From contig NC_071329.1 of the NCBI RefSeq assembly GCF_010183535.1, forward strand, positions 12,834,001 to 12,898,000: a stretch of 64,000 bases of DNA, given 5' to 3'. Positions 39,801-50,080 of the stretch are shown one piece after another. The position numbers and the translations under genes are program-made. The notes beneath the pieces are model-generated. The model saw only the letters and a list, made by a program, of their open reading frames with translations, ran no database searches and was not told where the DNA came from. The stretch comes from Caenorhabditis remanei (Eukaryota > Nematoda > Chromadorea > Rhabditida > Rhabditidae). How positions within the stretch are numbered: position 1 is the first letter of the stretch; the number at the start of each line of letters is the position of its first letter.

Positions 39801-42327
39801 AAAGACACAAAAAAGAACAGGAGAAGGTTTTCTTTCAGTTTTTCAGGCAAAAAACATAAGAGTATATCCAGTTGCTGACCGTTTTTTGGGTACATGACGG
39901 TAAATGGGCGCATGTTTTTTCATCGAATATCAAGTTAAAGTTTTATTGGCAGACAACGGAAGGATTAACGAGTACGAGAGGAGGAAAACGAGTAGAGAAA
40001 GTTGTTTTGTTGTTATGAAAGGGATATTTTCGGATGATGAACCATTTGAGTTCAATTCAAAAGTTGGAAAAGATGGTATCTTGTGCTCAGGCTGTAAAAT
40101 TACACTGAAATGAGATTTAGCTTTGAATGAAGTTTTCTAGAGATTCCAAATACAGTAACAATTATTTCGAATATAGTTCGTACGATCATCAGAATTTTCA
40201 ACATTTTGATATCATCACTTCTGCATGATAAATGCGCAACGAACTGAGTTCAATTTCAGCTCTAGTTTTGCACGTTTTTGTTGCTATTACATTGTAAAAA
40301 TGAATCAGACACATAATTTTTTTTGAAGATTCAGTTGACCGGCTTTGAGTTTCGGAAGGAACTTCCGATCTAGCTTCAACATATAAGAACGTTTTTATAA
40401 ACTGACTACTAGAAATTCTGGGATTCTTTGGAAAATTTATCTCTGCAGATCGAACTATTTTTGCTAAGTTTCATTTATGCTCTTTGTCAACCTAACGTCT
40501 TCTGAAACAGTGCCTTTGAAATCGTGTTTTGATGGTTATTCTGTCATGACTTCAACTACATTCCGATAAACAACAACATATCCAAACCGAACCATCACTT
40601 TTTGATCAGTGCTCTTCACTTGACCACACTTTGATCAATGAACCCACCCACCCAACATCTTGTTTTCAGAAAAACGCAGTTCCCGATCTATTTCAAGATG
40701 TTGTCTAGTTTCAAGTTTTCGATCATCAAGGGGCGGATCTCATGATTATTCACGGTAACTGACTACAGAACTTTTCGAAAGTTATCCGCTTCATGGCTAC
40801 GTGAGGGAGTTCGGTTGTTCAAAGAAATCGACTAGAAATTCGACGAAAGCTCCTATAATTATAGAAAGAGCGTGAGAGATTGCGACGACGCTATGAGAGT
40901 CATTCTTTGAATTTGTGGAGAATTCCATTCTTTTTTCAAATGGACGAACGATCTGACTATTCAAACCGTTTCGTTCCTTATGTTAATGCCTATTTCCAGT
41001 TTTTTCTATTCGCTGGATTGACTTTTCAGTTCATTCTTCTCTATTTGATTCGAACAAAGTCTCCCGCAAGTTTAGATCAATTAAAATATTTTCTCTATAA
41101 CACTTCATTCATTCAAATTCTTGAAATATTATGTGGCTACTTCACTCAGCATAGGTATTTCAGCGTACAGTAGGCCTGATATATAAAAAATAATATAAAA
41201 TTTCAGGTCTCTCCCAAACAGTACCACATTCGCAGTACTTGCCAACGGGCCATGTCGTTATTTCGGGTCTACTGTTTGTTTCAGTGGATATCATATTTTT
41301 CTGGTTGGTTTCGGAATTTATTATTAAACTTTGAAAAACAAGTTTTCAGGGAGTGACATTCTGCGTAGCTCTCTCTATCTCCAATACAGTTTTCTATAGG
41401 TTTTTGATATTGAGAAGAAGAGATATCACCAAGAGACATCTGATCTGTATAATTATCTTTTCATATATCCCTGGAATATTCACAATGGTGAGTGATTTGA
41501 ATTTCGATAACTATGTTCTTCAAATCAATTGAGTTTGAATTCATGAATTTCAGATAATTCCGTTTACTGACAAATGGGATTTCTCTGTTGCAATCAACCA
41601 AACATATCTAGAACATCCAACTTATGGTCTATCATATTATGCTCCATTCCCTGGATTCGCTAATATCAACAGTACTCAATTCCTATCAGCCACTGCTATT
41701 CTAGCCATCGGAGCATACGGAATCCCATTGTGCTCTTTCCTTCTAACACGTAGCATACTGAAACTAATTCGAGCACATAGCAACATGTCGACTCGCACCA
41801 AAACACAGGCAAAGACGTTGGTTCATGTAAGTTGGAAAAAAGTTGCAAAAGGGAAAAAGAAACATCTAGAACGGGTATTGAAATGTGACGAAACACAAAC
41901 AAACACAAACTGCGGGAATTTTCCGAAAAGTTTTGAAAAGAAATCTTATGATCTTTTTCATCAATATGATATTACAGGGACTTGCTTGCCAAACCTTGAT
42001 TCCTCTTCTCTGCTACATTCCCATATTTTCTGTCTACTCTTACTCTCAACTCAATGGAAAAGAGAACATTGCTTCTGAGCATCTTCTGATGATTCTCACT
42101 TGTCTTCCTGCTCTAATTGATCCATTTATATCTTTTTATTTCGTGGTTCCCTACAGAAATGCTCTACTTCGAGTCGTCACGAATAGAAAAGAAGATGAGA
42201 AAACGAGTACGATGGCGGTAGCATCTACAGTATCCATTCGTCAAATCAATGCTCATATCATGCCATAATTAAATAAATATGTATTTGGTCAGTTCAATGA
42301 AAGATAACTCACCTGGAAACCTCCCAT
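33841..42327 (-). CDS. kcc-3: K-Cl cotransporter (SLC12 family, KCC type)
   Basis: Sixteen coding exons fit in phase: 42327-42313, 39458-39427, 38538-38474, 38430-38246, 38199-38056, 38006-37573, 37526-37404, 37356-36809, 36650-36257, 36211-36013, 35972-35693, 35647-35358, 35231-34984, 34787-34620, 34172-33974, 33927-33841. They total 1,136 aa. A shorter form may start at the ATG at 39440 (MSNARRRFST). KCC hallmarks: [11 protein letters not shown] before TM1, [20 protein letters not shown] (TM1), [20 protein letters not shown], and the REVITI end. About 12 membrane helices are followed by a long cytosolic domain. The product exports K+ and Cl- electroneutrally and sets cell volume and chloride. 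Intron 1 (2.85 kb) contains an srd gene on the other strand. The paralogue number is inferred from a chromosome II location. Confidence 0.93.
34283..34383. mobile_element. Small MITE-like inverted-repeat element in a kcc intron
   Basis: A 101-bp segment with 17-bp inverted ends (ACTGTATTATAACGGCA and its complement) and a second internal set of GGTACC/GGTGCCGTT-like repeats. It lies in the intron between exons 34787-34620 and 34172-33974. No coding capacity. Confidence 0.6.
40940..42268 (+). CDS. Serpentine chemoreceptor, srd family (7TM GPCR), copy B, nested in a kcc intron
   Basis: Five exons: 40940-41154, 41207-41303, 41350-41487, 41554-41826, 41978-42268, giving 337 aa. It begins [19 protein letters not shown] and keeps the family features: GPCRYFGS with CF in the first extracellular region, [21 protein letters not shown] in the third intracellular loop, [13 protein letters not shown] at TM7. 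Exons 97/138/273 are identical in length to the srd gene at 17031, so the two are close paralogues. The gene lies wholly inside the first intron of the K-Cl cotransporter gene on the opposite strand. Its stop is only 45 bp from that gene's first coding exon. No disabling change seen. Confidence 0.9.
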
Positions 42328-43879
42328 GGTTCCGGATCAAATCGACCAAACGGTGCGAATAATTCGTCGATAAATGTACAACTTTTCAAGCGCCGATGCG
42401 TAGCACATACACAGAGAGAGAGTTAGAAAAGGCGCGATTCAAAACGATTATCCAGCCGACCGGCGGATTTCGGTAATTTGTGACATATTCATAAATAGTA
42501 TGAAAGAGTTGAAAGACACAGAGATATATAGAGACGCCTCTCCCGATGAACACAACAAATCCATTTTTTGCGAAATTACGAAACACATACAGACATGTAC
42601 TTTTAGACTAAATAGGAAAACATGAACTGTCCAGAGTACACTTAGGTGTCCAGGAGATTCAGTTTTCTTTTTTTTGTCTGTTTCAAAAATAAGCTACTGT
42701 AAAAAAGTGACCCTAAGTATTCAGACTCCCAACGTAAGCCAATAAATTTGAAACAAAGCAAAGTAACAGGTTAAAAACAGAACAATCTGAGAAAATCAAA
42801 ACAACAAAATGAAGGAAACAAGGTGATTATGTGTTTCTCTATTTGCCCATGTTCTTTTGGACGTTTTCCTTTATTTCCGCTGTTCCAATAACTTGTCAGA
42901 CTCCAATAAAACAATACCATTCTTTTGTTTTGTGTCTTCTCATTTTTCTAAAATTTTCAACGCCTTCTCTTCTCTTTTGCAAAGTCATCAGAGCATGCAA
43001 AGAGAGAAGAAAAAATGTTTGGAAACATCTGTGATGCGAGAAATTCCAAGAATTTCAAATTTCGTGCTTTTTCGGACGAGGAAGAGTGATAATCTGCTGA
43101 GAAGGGCCTCCGCAGATGGGGGTGGTCAAGGATGAATGGGCACGAGAAGGATGATGATGAGAGAAGGATACAATGTAGAATTCAGAGTACTTTTAAAAAT
43201 GAATAACCGGGATCAGGTGATAGATTTTTGGTTTTTCGAAAAGTTTCGGATGAAGAGTTGAACAAGGACCAAAGTTATACAGAAGATTAAGGAAGCTGCA
43301 TTCCTAAAAAATGGTAAATCTTCTGGAAACTTCTCAGCTAGAGTTTGATGGAGCTTAACATCCATTTTCACTTGGAATTCTCAAACTGTAATGAGTCAAT
43401 CAAATGGTATTTTCCGCTCCAGTTCGCCTGTTTCAGAAGCCTGAACGCCTGCTGCATTTCACTCGTTACATGAATCACACCTGCAAATTTATATAAGTTA
43501 AATTCCTCCAATTTCTGTTTACCATCTTTTCACAGAGATCTTTGTTAATTTCATGAATTTATCTTCGAATCAAGTTGAAATCCCAAGAGATATTATGTCT
43601 GACGTCTGATATTTTGCCGAAATCATCCTCACAAGGTTCGCCTCATTTGACCATTGAAACTGCTCTCTGATCAGTTTAATGGAACTTTAAAAACATTATT
43701 ATCCTATTTACAATTCAAAGAAAGACCTTATTCTTAGACACCGCCCATTTTGACTTCTCGTAACAATTACGTGATCAACCTCACCAAATCATTCAAGTGT
43801 ATGAAAGTGTGAGAATAGCATTGGTGTCTATATAAGATACTAATATAGTTTTTTCGAGTTCATTTCTCAAACTTGAACC
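42328..43879. other. Intergenic region between kcc 5' end and srd copy C
   Basis: Presumably contains the promoters of the K-Cl cotransporter gene (-) and, at its right end, of the third srd gene (+). Open frames near 42831-43135 lack splice support. Confidence 0.45.
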
Positions 43880-45030
43880 ATGTCTTCCGATTCAAATCGA
43901 TTTGTTATTTATTTCGATGCCTACTATTATCTATATTTCGTTATCGGAGTACTCGCACAGATGGTTCTTCTTATTTTAATCAAAACTAAGAGTCCACCGA
44001 GTCTGGAAAGCTTCCGTTACTTTCTGATAAACACATGGATTGTCCAGTTTTCAGTTCTTGTCATGGCCTTCTTCACACAATCCAGGTAAGCCTGATGTCT
44101 TTGAAATCTTTGAAAATGTTTCTGCTTTGTTTCAGATGCCTCCCAAATTCAACCACCTACGCAGTTCTTCCACGTGGTCCTTGTCGACTATTCGGACCGA
44201 ATGCATGCTTCGGCGGGTATCATGTATCACTTGCAGTATCTATGGGTGTGGCTTTATCAATTGCAAATACAGTACTCTTCCGATATCTGCTTTTGAGATT
44301 CCATGGATTCCAGAAGAAACATTATATCACTATGATAGCTCTTTGTCATATTCCTACTGTGTTTCTAGCGGTATTTTTCTTAAAACTCATTTGTGGAATG
44401 CTCAATTCTTTAATTTTCAGACTGTACCGTTTTTCGATGAGTGGGATTTCCAGTACGCTCGTTCCTTCACTTACAAAGAACATCCAACGTATGACGTATC
44501 CATCTACGAACCGTTTCCTGGTTTTTCAAACATTCAATCAATTCCATTTCTAACTGCAACTGGTGTCGTGGCAATAGGAGCTTATGTTATTCCATTGGGC
44601 TCATTCTTTATCATATTTTCAATTTCATCCCTAATAAAAAGCCATAAAAGTATGTCTGAAAGGACAAAAGCTGTAGCCAAGATGATGGTAAAAGTGCGTC
44701 TCACCTTTTGTTATTTCATGTTTTGAGTTTTGATATTTTCAGGGACTTGCATTCCAAACTATTCTTCCATTTCTGTCGTATACACCCATCGTTTCCTTCT
44801 ACCTTTATTCCCAATTCACGGGCGAGGAAATGCTGTTAACTGAACACTTTTTGATGCTTTGTTCCGGATTTCCAGCACTCTGTGATCCATTTATATCATG
44901 CTATTGTATTCTTCCATATCGTCAATCAATTTTGAAGTTTATCTCAAGGAAAACGAGACGAGGATCGGGAAGCAGCAGGTCGAAAGTGTCTACCATCTCA
45001 GTACGCTCCGTTAATCTTCACGTATTCTGA
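43880..45030 (+). CDS. Serpentine chemoreceptor, srd family (7TM GPCR), copy C
   Basis: Four exons: 43880-44085, 44136-44370, 44421-44693, 44743-45030, giving 333 aa. Compared with the other two srd genes here, the 97- and 138-bp exons are fused into one 235-bp exon (97+138), so one intron has been lost here or gained there. Start MSSDSNRFVIYFDAYY; GPCRLFGPNACFGGYH; HPTYDVSIYEPFPGF before TM5; MSERTKAVAKMMVKG; DPFISCYCILPYR at TM7. Seven hydrophobic segments are visible. No frame break. Confidence 0.9.
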
Positions 45031-45100
45031 CTTTTCTTATATTTGAGAATCTATTATTAGCAAATGAAAAAAGTTTTATTTCAAGAAACGCGTTTGTGAT

Positions 45101-46062
45101 TTATGCAAAGACTTCTTTTAATAACTCCACTGTAGCTTTCCATGACCTTTTTTCCGCATTTTCGTTGTAGCCAACACCAGATGGTGCGATTATAGCAGAA
45201 TCTGAATGAAACTTTTTTCATTTGAACCTAATTCCAAAAGATCAAAGAAACCAACCTGGATCAGTGAACGAATGCATTGCTTTCCCATGAGAAATAAAAA
45301 CGAAATCGGCATTTCTGGCTCTCATTTCCTCGTGGAATGCGTCAACGGCGGACTTTGGAACATGCTCGTCTAGATCTCCATGGTGAACTTCAATTGAAAT
45401 ATAATCTATTGGGTCAAGGGGAATTTCTTCGATTGGGGAGAGTGTTCCATGAAAACTGATCACAGCTCGAAAGCCTTCATAGCGATGACGTGCCACATCA
45501 AGCGAACAGAGTCCTCCAAGACAAAATCCGAATACAGCAAGTTTGCTTTGGTCAACAGAAGGAAGAGCTCTCAGAGCACAAATACTAGCTTCGGGTCTTT
45601 CTTTAAACTTTCCTGTTCTATCAGCCATAAGTGGACGAATAACTGTAAGTGCAGTTGAAATATCAGTGAATCGAATTCCTTTTCCATAAATATCAGCAAC
45701 TAGAGCCACATATCCATGTTCTTCAGCTAACAGTTTTGCACGAGTCATTTCCAATTGAGTCACTCCACGAAAAGCAGGAAATATAAGAACACCTGGATGT
45801 TTTTCAGAAGCTGGCGAGCTGAAACGGAGCGCAATAAATAATGAAGCCAGAAAAGTTTATAATTTAAACTTTTTCTGAGACCGCACAAATCGAGTAAGAG
45901 AGAGAACCTACAAAAAAATTAAAATGTTAATCCAGGGATGTTGTGTTATTGGATGAAAGTTCTGTTACATTTTCCAAAAATCCATTACCTCGGAACGTAG
46001 AGTTCTCCAGAATAAACATTACCTTTGTTGTCTGTGTACTCGATTGTTGTGTGAACTGACAT
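45101..46062 (-). CDS. Dienelactone hydrolase family protein, copy 1
   Basis: Three exons: 46062-45989, 45818-45256, 45201-45101, giving 245 aa. Alpha/beta-hydrolase of the DLH type. The nucleophile elbow is GFCLGG with Cys124 in place of Ser. Acid: Asp173 or Asp175 in HHGDLDEH. His207 lies in KAMHSFTDP. The family (carboxymethylenebutenolidase-like) hydrolyses cyclic esters and lactones in the cytosol. The native substrate in worms is unknown. No signal peptide. Two further paralogues lie at 48404 and 61010 on the same strand. A 16-bp perfect palindrome lies about 180 bp upstream of the ATG and recurs upstream of the third copy. Confidence 0.9.
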
Positions 46063-46241
46063 TATTTCTGTATAGTCAGTGATTTCACGAGTGATAAAAA
46101 CTGCAAAATGGTCTCCAACAGAACAGTTATGTGAGAGTACAATGCGAAAATGATACAGAATATATCAAGTTTGTATCTGTTTTATACTTGTGTTGTTATC
46201 ATATTTTCCCGAATAACGAAACTGAAAGATACAATCAAAAG

Positions 46242-46257
46242 TCACAAAATTTTGTGA
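46242..46257. promoter_or_regulatory. Palindromic motif upstream of hydrolase copy 1
   Basis: Perfect palindrome TCACAAAATTTTGTGA, 180 bp upstream of the ATG at 46062. The same 16-bp core is found upstream of hydrolase copy 3 (62155-62170). A role as a shared protein-binding site is inference. Confidence 0.5.
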
Positions 46258-46412
46258 TCAAATGGCAGTAACAAAATGTTTCAACTGTTACCTCAATTGA
46301 CCCTTCTCTACGTGTTACCGTGTTTTCTTTTCAGAACGAAGGAAACGGGATTGAACAGCTCAACGCCACGCAGTTTATATACGGCCATCATTAGTACTTT
46401 GACAAAAGAACA

Positions 46413-46495
46413 CGGTAGTCATAAGGTTAACGCTTTTGCTCGCCGTTCAAAAGGTCGTGAGTTCAAACCCACCCCACCGAAATTTTTTTTTTGCC
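46413..46495 (+). ncRNA. tRNA-like / Pol III-type unit, copy 1
   Basis: A-box-like TAGTCATAAGG, then about 50 bases on a B-box match GTTCAAACC, then a T-run at about 46486-46495 that could end Pol III transcription. A stem (CTTTT/AAAAG) sits where an anticodon arm would. This resembles a tRNA-derived SINE head or a degenerate tRNA. Expression is unproven. Confidence 0.4.
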
Positions 46496-47043
46496 TTCTG
46501 ATTTCTTTGATTTCTTTGTCTACAAATTAGGGTATGAACTTAAGGTCTCCCCGAAGGTAAATGACGACAATACCTATTAAAAACGTTAAAGGTGAAAGTG
46601 ACTACAAAAAAGCTAATTGGACCAACTTACCAAAACTGAAACTTGGAAAGATACTAATCAAAACGTGAAATTTGACCGAACTCATGAAATCAAAAAGTGA
46701 CAATTTTCGAAAAAGGGTCTCGGGGGATCATATACATGTTCAAATATATAGCTCACCTTTTATTTTAGAGAATTATTTTCAATCAATTTTTCGAGTTTTA
46801 AAGCCATTTCACGTATCTCCTCTACGATTACAATGCGAAAATGATGCAGAATATATCATATGTTTCAACTGTTACCTCAATTGACCCTTCTCTACGTGTT
46901 AACAAAAATGTTAACACGTTACCTCAATTGACCCTTCTCTACGTGTTACCGTGTTTTCTTTTCAGAACGAAGGAAACGGGATTGAACAGCTCAACGCCAC
47001 GCAGTTTATATACGGCCATCATTAGTGCTTTGACAAAAGAACA

Positions 47044-47128
47044 CGGTAGTCATAAGGTTAACGCTTTTGCCCGCCGTTCAAAAGCTCGCGAGTTCAAACC
47101 CCACCCCACCCAATTTTTTTTGCCTTTC
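47044..47128 (+). ncRNA. tRNA-like / Pol III-type unit, copy 2
   Basis: Second copy of the A-box-like / B-box / T-run arrangement. The B-box GTTCAAACC is unchanged. Arm bases differ slightly from copy 1 (GCTCGCGAG versus GGTCGTGAG). Confidence 0.4.
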
Positions 47129-47679
47129 TGATTTCTTCGATTTCTTTGTCTACAAATTAGGGTATGAACTTAAGGAGTCTCCCTGAAGGTAAATGACGAC
47201 AATACCTATTAAAAACGTTAAAGGTGAAAGTGTAGACTACAAAAAAGCTAATTGGACCAACTTACCAAAACTGAAACCTGGAAAGATACAAATCAAAACG
47301 TGAAATTTGACCGAACTCATGAAATCAAAAAGTGACAATTTTCGAAAAAGGGTCTCGGGGGATCATATACATGTTCAAATATATAGCTCACCTTTTATTT
47401 TAGAGAATTATTTTCAATCAATTTTTCAAGTTTTAAAGCCATTTCACGTATCTCCTCTACGATTACAATGCGAAAATGATGCAGAATATATCATATGTTT
47501 CAACTGTTACCTTAATTGACCCTTCTCTACGTGTTAACAAAAATGTTAACACGTTACCTCAATTGACCCTTCTCTACGTGTTACCGTGTTTTCTTTTCAG
47601 AACGAAGGAAACGGGATTGAACAGCTCAACGCCACGCAGTTTATATACGGCCATCATTAGTACTTTGACAAAAGAACAC

Positions 47680-47758
47680 GGTAGTCATAAGGTTAACGCT
47701 TTTGCCCGCCGTTCAAAAGGTCGTGAGTTCAAACCCACCCCACCGAAATGTTTTTTTT
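47680..47758 (+). ncRNA. tRNA-like / Pol III-type unit, copy 3
   Basis: Third copy, with the A-box-like and B-box sequences of copy 1 and a run of eight T after the CACCCCACC segment. Confidence 0.4.
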
Positions 47759-48403
47759 GCCTTCTGATTTCTTTGATTTCTTTGTCTACAAATTAGGGTA
47801 TGAACTTAAGGTCTCCCTGAAGGTAAATGACGACAATACCTATTAAAAACGTTAAAGGTGAAAGTGTAGACTACAAAAAAGCTAATTGGACCAACTTACC
47901 AAAACTGAAACTTGGAAAGATACAAATCAAAACGTGAAATTTGACCGAACTCATGAAATCAAAAAGTGACAATTTTCGAAAAAGGGTCTCGGGGGATCAT
48001 ATACATGTTCAAATATATAGCTCACCTTTTATTTTAGAGAATTATTTTCAATCAATTTTTCAAGTTTTAAAGCCATTTCACGTATCCCCTCTACGATTAC
48101 AATGCGAAAATGATGCAGAATATATCATATGTTTCAACTGTTCAATGGCATTCTCTCAGAATTTATATTTGGATGCATGTGTAACTATTATCTGTTCTTC
48201 CCAGTAGTACAGTTCATTTAGTATTCAATGCACGTTTCAAGTCCTATTCTAGTTGCGATCTCATATTTCATTGAATAGTGATAAAATATACAATTGAAAA
48301 GCACGGAATCGTGTGACCAACTCGAAAAGTAAATTTAAAAAACAAAATTAGAGATTTTTGATAAACATATTAACAATTCATTTCAACTTTCGTATCACAG
48401 TCT

Positions 48404-49233
48404 TCAAGCAAAAACTTCGTCGAAAATGCCAAGTGTTGCCTTCCAAGATCTCTTCGCTGCTTTCTCGTTATATCCGATTCCTGGAGCATTGAAACTGTCA
48501 GCTTCTGGTTCAGTGAATGCATGAACTGCCTTCGCATGTGATACAAATACAAAGTCTGCCTGACGAGTTCTCATCTCCTCGTGGAATCCATCAACTTGAT
48601 CCTTGGCAATATGGAAATCTGCGTCTCCATGATGAACTTGAACTGATGTTTCAATAATTGGGTCAAGTGGAAGATCAGGAATTGGTTTCAGTGTTCCATG
48701 ATAAGAAACCACTACCTTCAGTTTTGCATTGTATCTCGCCAAGTCGAGAACACAGAGACCACCGAAACAGTATCCAATGGCTGCGATCTTCGATTGATCC
48801 ACTTCAGAAAACGTCTTCAAAGTGTCCAAAGCAGCGAAAAGTCTTGGTTTCAGTTTCTCGACACGATTTGAAACAAGTGGACCCATGGTCGCGAATGCAT
48901 CTGCTCTCTCAGTTGGTCTCACTCCTTTTCCATAAACATCAGCAACAAATGCAAAATATCCGAGCTGAAGAATTGGAATATTGAGTTTTAGAAAAGTGGT
49001 TTTAAGAAATATACCTCTGCTAATTGATGTCCCTTGTCTTTCTCGAATTCAGTGATTCCTCGGAAAGCTGGGAAAACCAAAACGGCTGGTACTTTGGAGT
49101 TTTTTGCATTTCTGGAAAATAAAATTGATTTTAAAAAACCTGAAAAGGAGACTCACTCTGGAATATAAACGACTCCTTCGTACACGGTGCCGTCCGCGTC
49201 TTTGTAATCGATATGTTTGGAAGTAATGGTCAT
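48404..49233 (-). CDS. Dienelactone hydrolase family protein, copy 2
   Basis: Three exons: 49233-49157, 49111-49015, 48964-48404, giving 244 aa. The catalytic set is GYCFGG with Cys124, Asp172 or Asp174 in HHGDADFH, and His206 in KAVHAFTEP. The VLVFPAFRGITEF and YGKGVRPTERAD segments are shared with the other copies. The last coding exon is undivided, whereas copies 1 and 3 have an intron just before the C-terminal segment (after DP/EP). Predicted cytosolic enzyme acting on lactones or similar esters. The 16-bp palindrome seen upstream of the other two copies is not present in the 170 bp before this start. Confidence 0.9.
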
Positions 49234-49670
49234 CTCGAAACGATAAAAAGTGGGAAAATGTGATAAGTGACTGTCAATTTATACCTTCTTGATGTTTGTT
49301 GCTGTCTGCGTATCTTCATGTGGTCATTATTATACTTTTCCCTGATTTTCTCTTTTTCTCGTTTTCTGCGATGTTTGTATACACGGTGCAACAAAACAAC
49401 GACTGTGTGGCATCAATTACACGGGTTTAATTGCAGGAAATACATTGTGAGCTGTTTTGCTCTTAAGAAAGTAATCTTCAAAAAATTATATCAGCATCCA
49501 ATTCTAGAAGAAGTACACTCAATTCCCGTGGAATCCTTTCAGAATTTTCATCGACACAAGTGATTACTTTAATATCTTCGAACCATCCTTCGAAATAAAT
49601 CCATCCTTCTTTCTCCGAGTGTAACTTCATGCTCAATCTAGTCGACTTTGCATGAAATGCCGATTTTATC

Positions 49671-49847
49671 ATGCTCTCCCTATTACTTATTGTCCTGGCT
49701 ATGTGGAGAACAATCAATAAGGGACCACACGGAGATGTGGAGGACGACGATGTACTGTTTGTGCGTCCAAGAAGAGTAATTAGGAAATATTCAATCATTG
49801 TGTGGATTCAAATCCTCTTCATAATAATACTAATTTACTATATCTGA
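49671..49847 (+). CDS. Small membrane micropeptide ORF (58 aa), duplicated with the F-box genes
   Basis: ATG at 49671 to TGA at 49845. It has an N-terminal hydrophobic segment (MLSLLLIVLAMW), a polar centre (INKGPHGDVEDDDVLFVRPRR), then a second hydrophobic segment (IVWIQILFIIILIYYI). A diverged copy at 58737-58904 keeps the same frame through GPHG, DDD and LFVRPRR with mostly synonymous or conservative changes, which argues for coding. It lies about 230 bp upstream of the first F-box gene. No homologue is known to me. Confidence 0.4.
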   Translation: MLSLLLIVLAMWRTINKGPHGDVEDDDVLFVRPRRVIRKYSIIVWIQILFIIILIYYI

Positions 49848-50080
49848 GCTAGAAATCTAGTTCACTTAGAGTTGAATGTTTTTAAGCAAGAAAGATTTGA
49901 TGACGTTATTTAATTAGAAGTGTAATATGAAGAAGTTATCCTCTTTTCGCCCACTTCTTCCCACAGAACACTGTTCTTTTCGTCTTCTTCTCAAGAATCT
50001 CTTGTGCCATATTGATTGCTGTGTTGTTACCTTTTCTCCATTAATTTTATTTTTTTCAAATATTACCTAATTTCAGAACA

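Larger units (their letters stand above)
46289..48142 (+). repeat. Tandem array, three units of about 630 bp
   Basis: Units begin at 46289, 46919 and 47554, each opening with TTACCTCAATTGACCC, with spacing 630 and 635 bp. The third is truncated at 48142. Units look almost identical, with small indels (for example GTCTCC versus GAGTCTCC). At the two internal junctions a hairpin (GTTAACAAAAATGTTAAC) and a second copy of the opening motif occur. Each unit has an open frame (LPQLTLLYVLPCFLFRTKET), but sequence outside this frame is equally conserved, so coding is not supported. A diverged fragment of the unit end precedes the array near 46140-46166. Confidence 0.9.

Noticed and set aside
46276..47796. 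Repeated protein-like frame in each tandem unit
   Set aside because: Conservation extends equally outside the frame, there is no distinct start, and the repeat structure explains the open frames.
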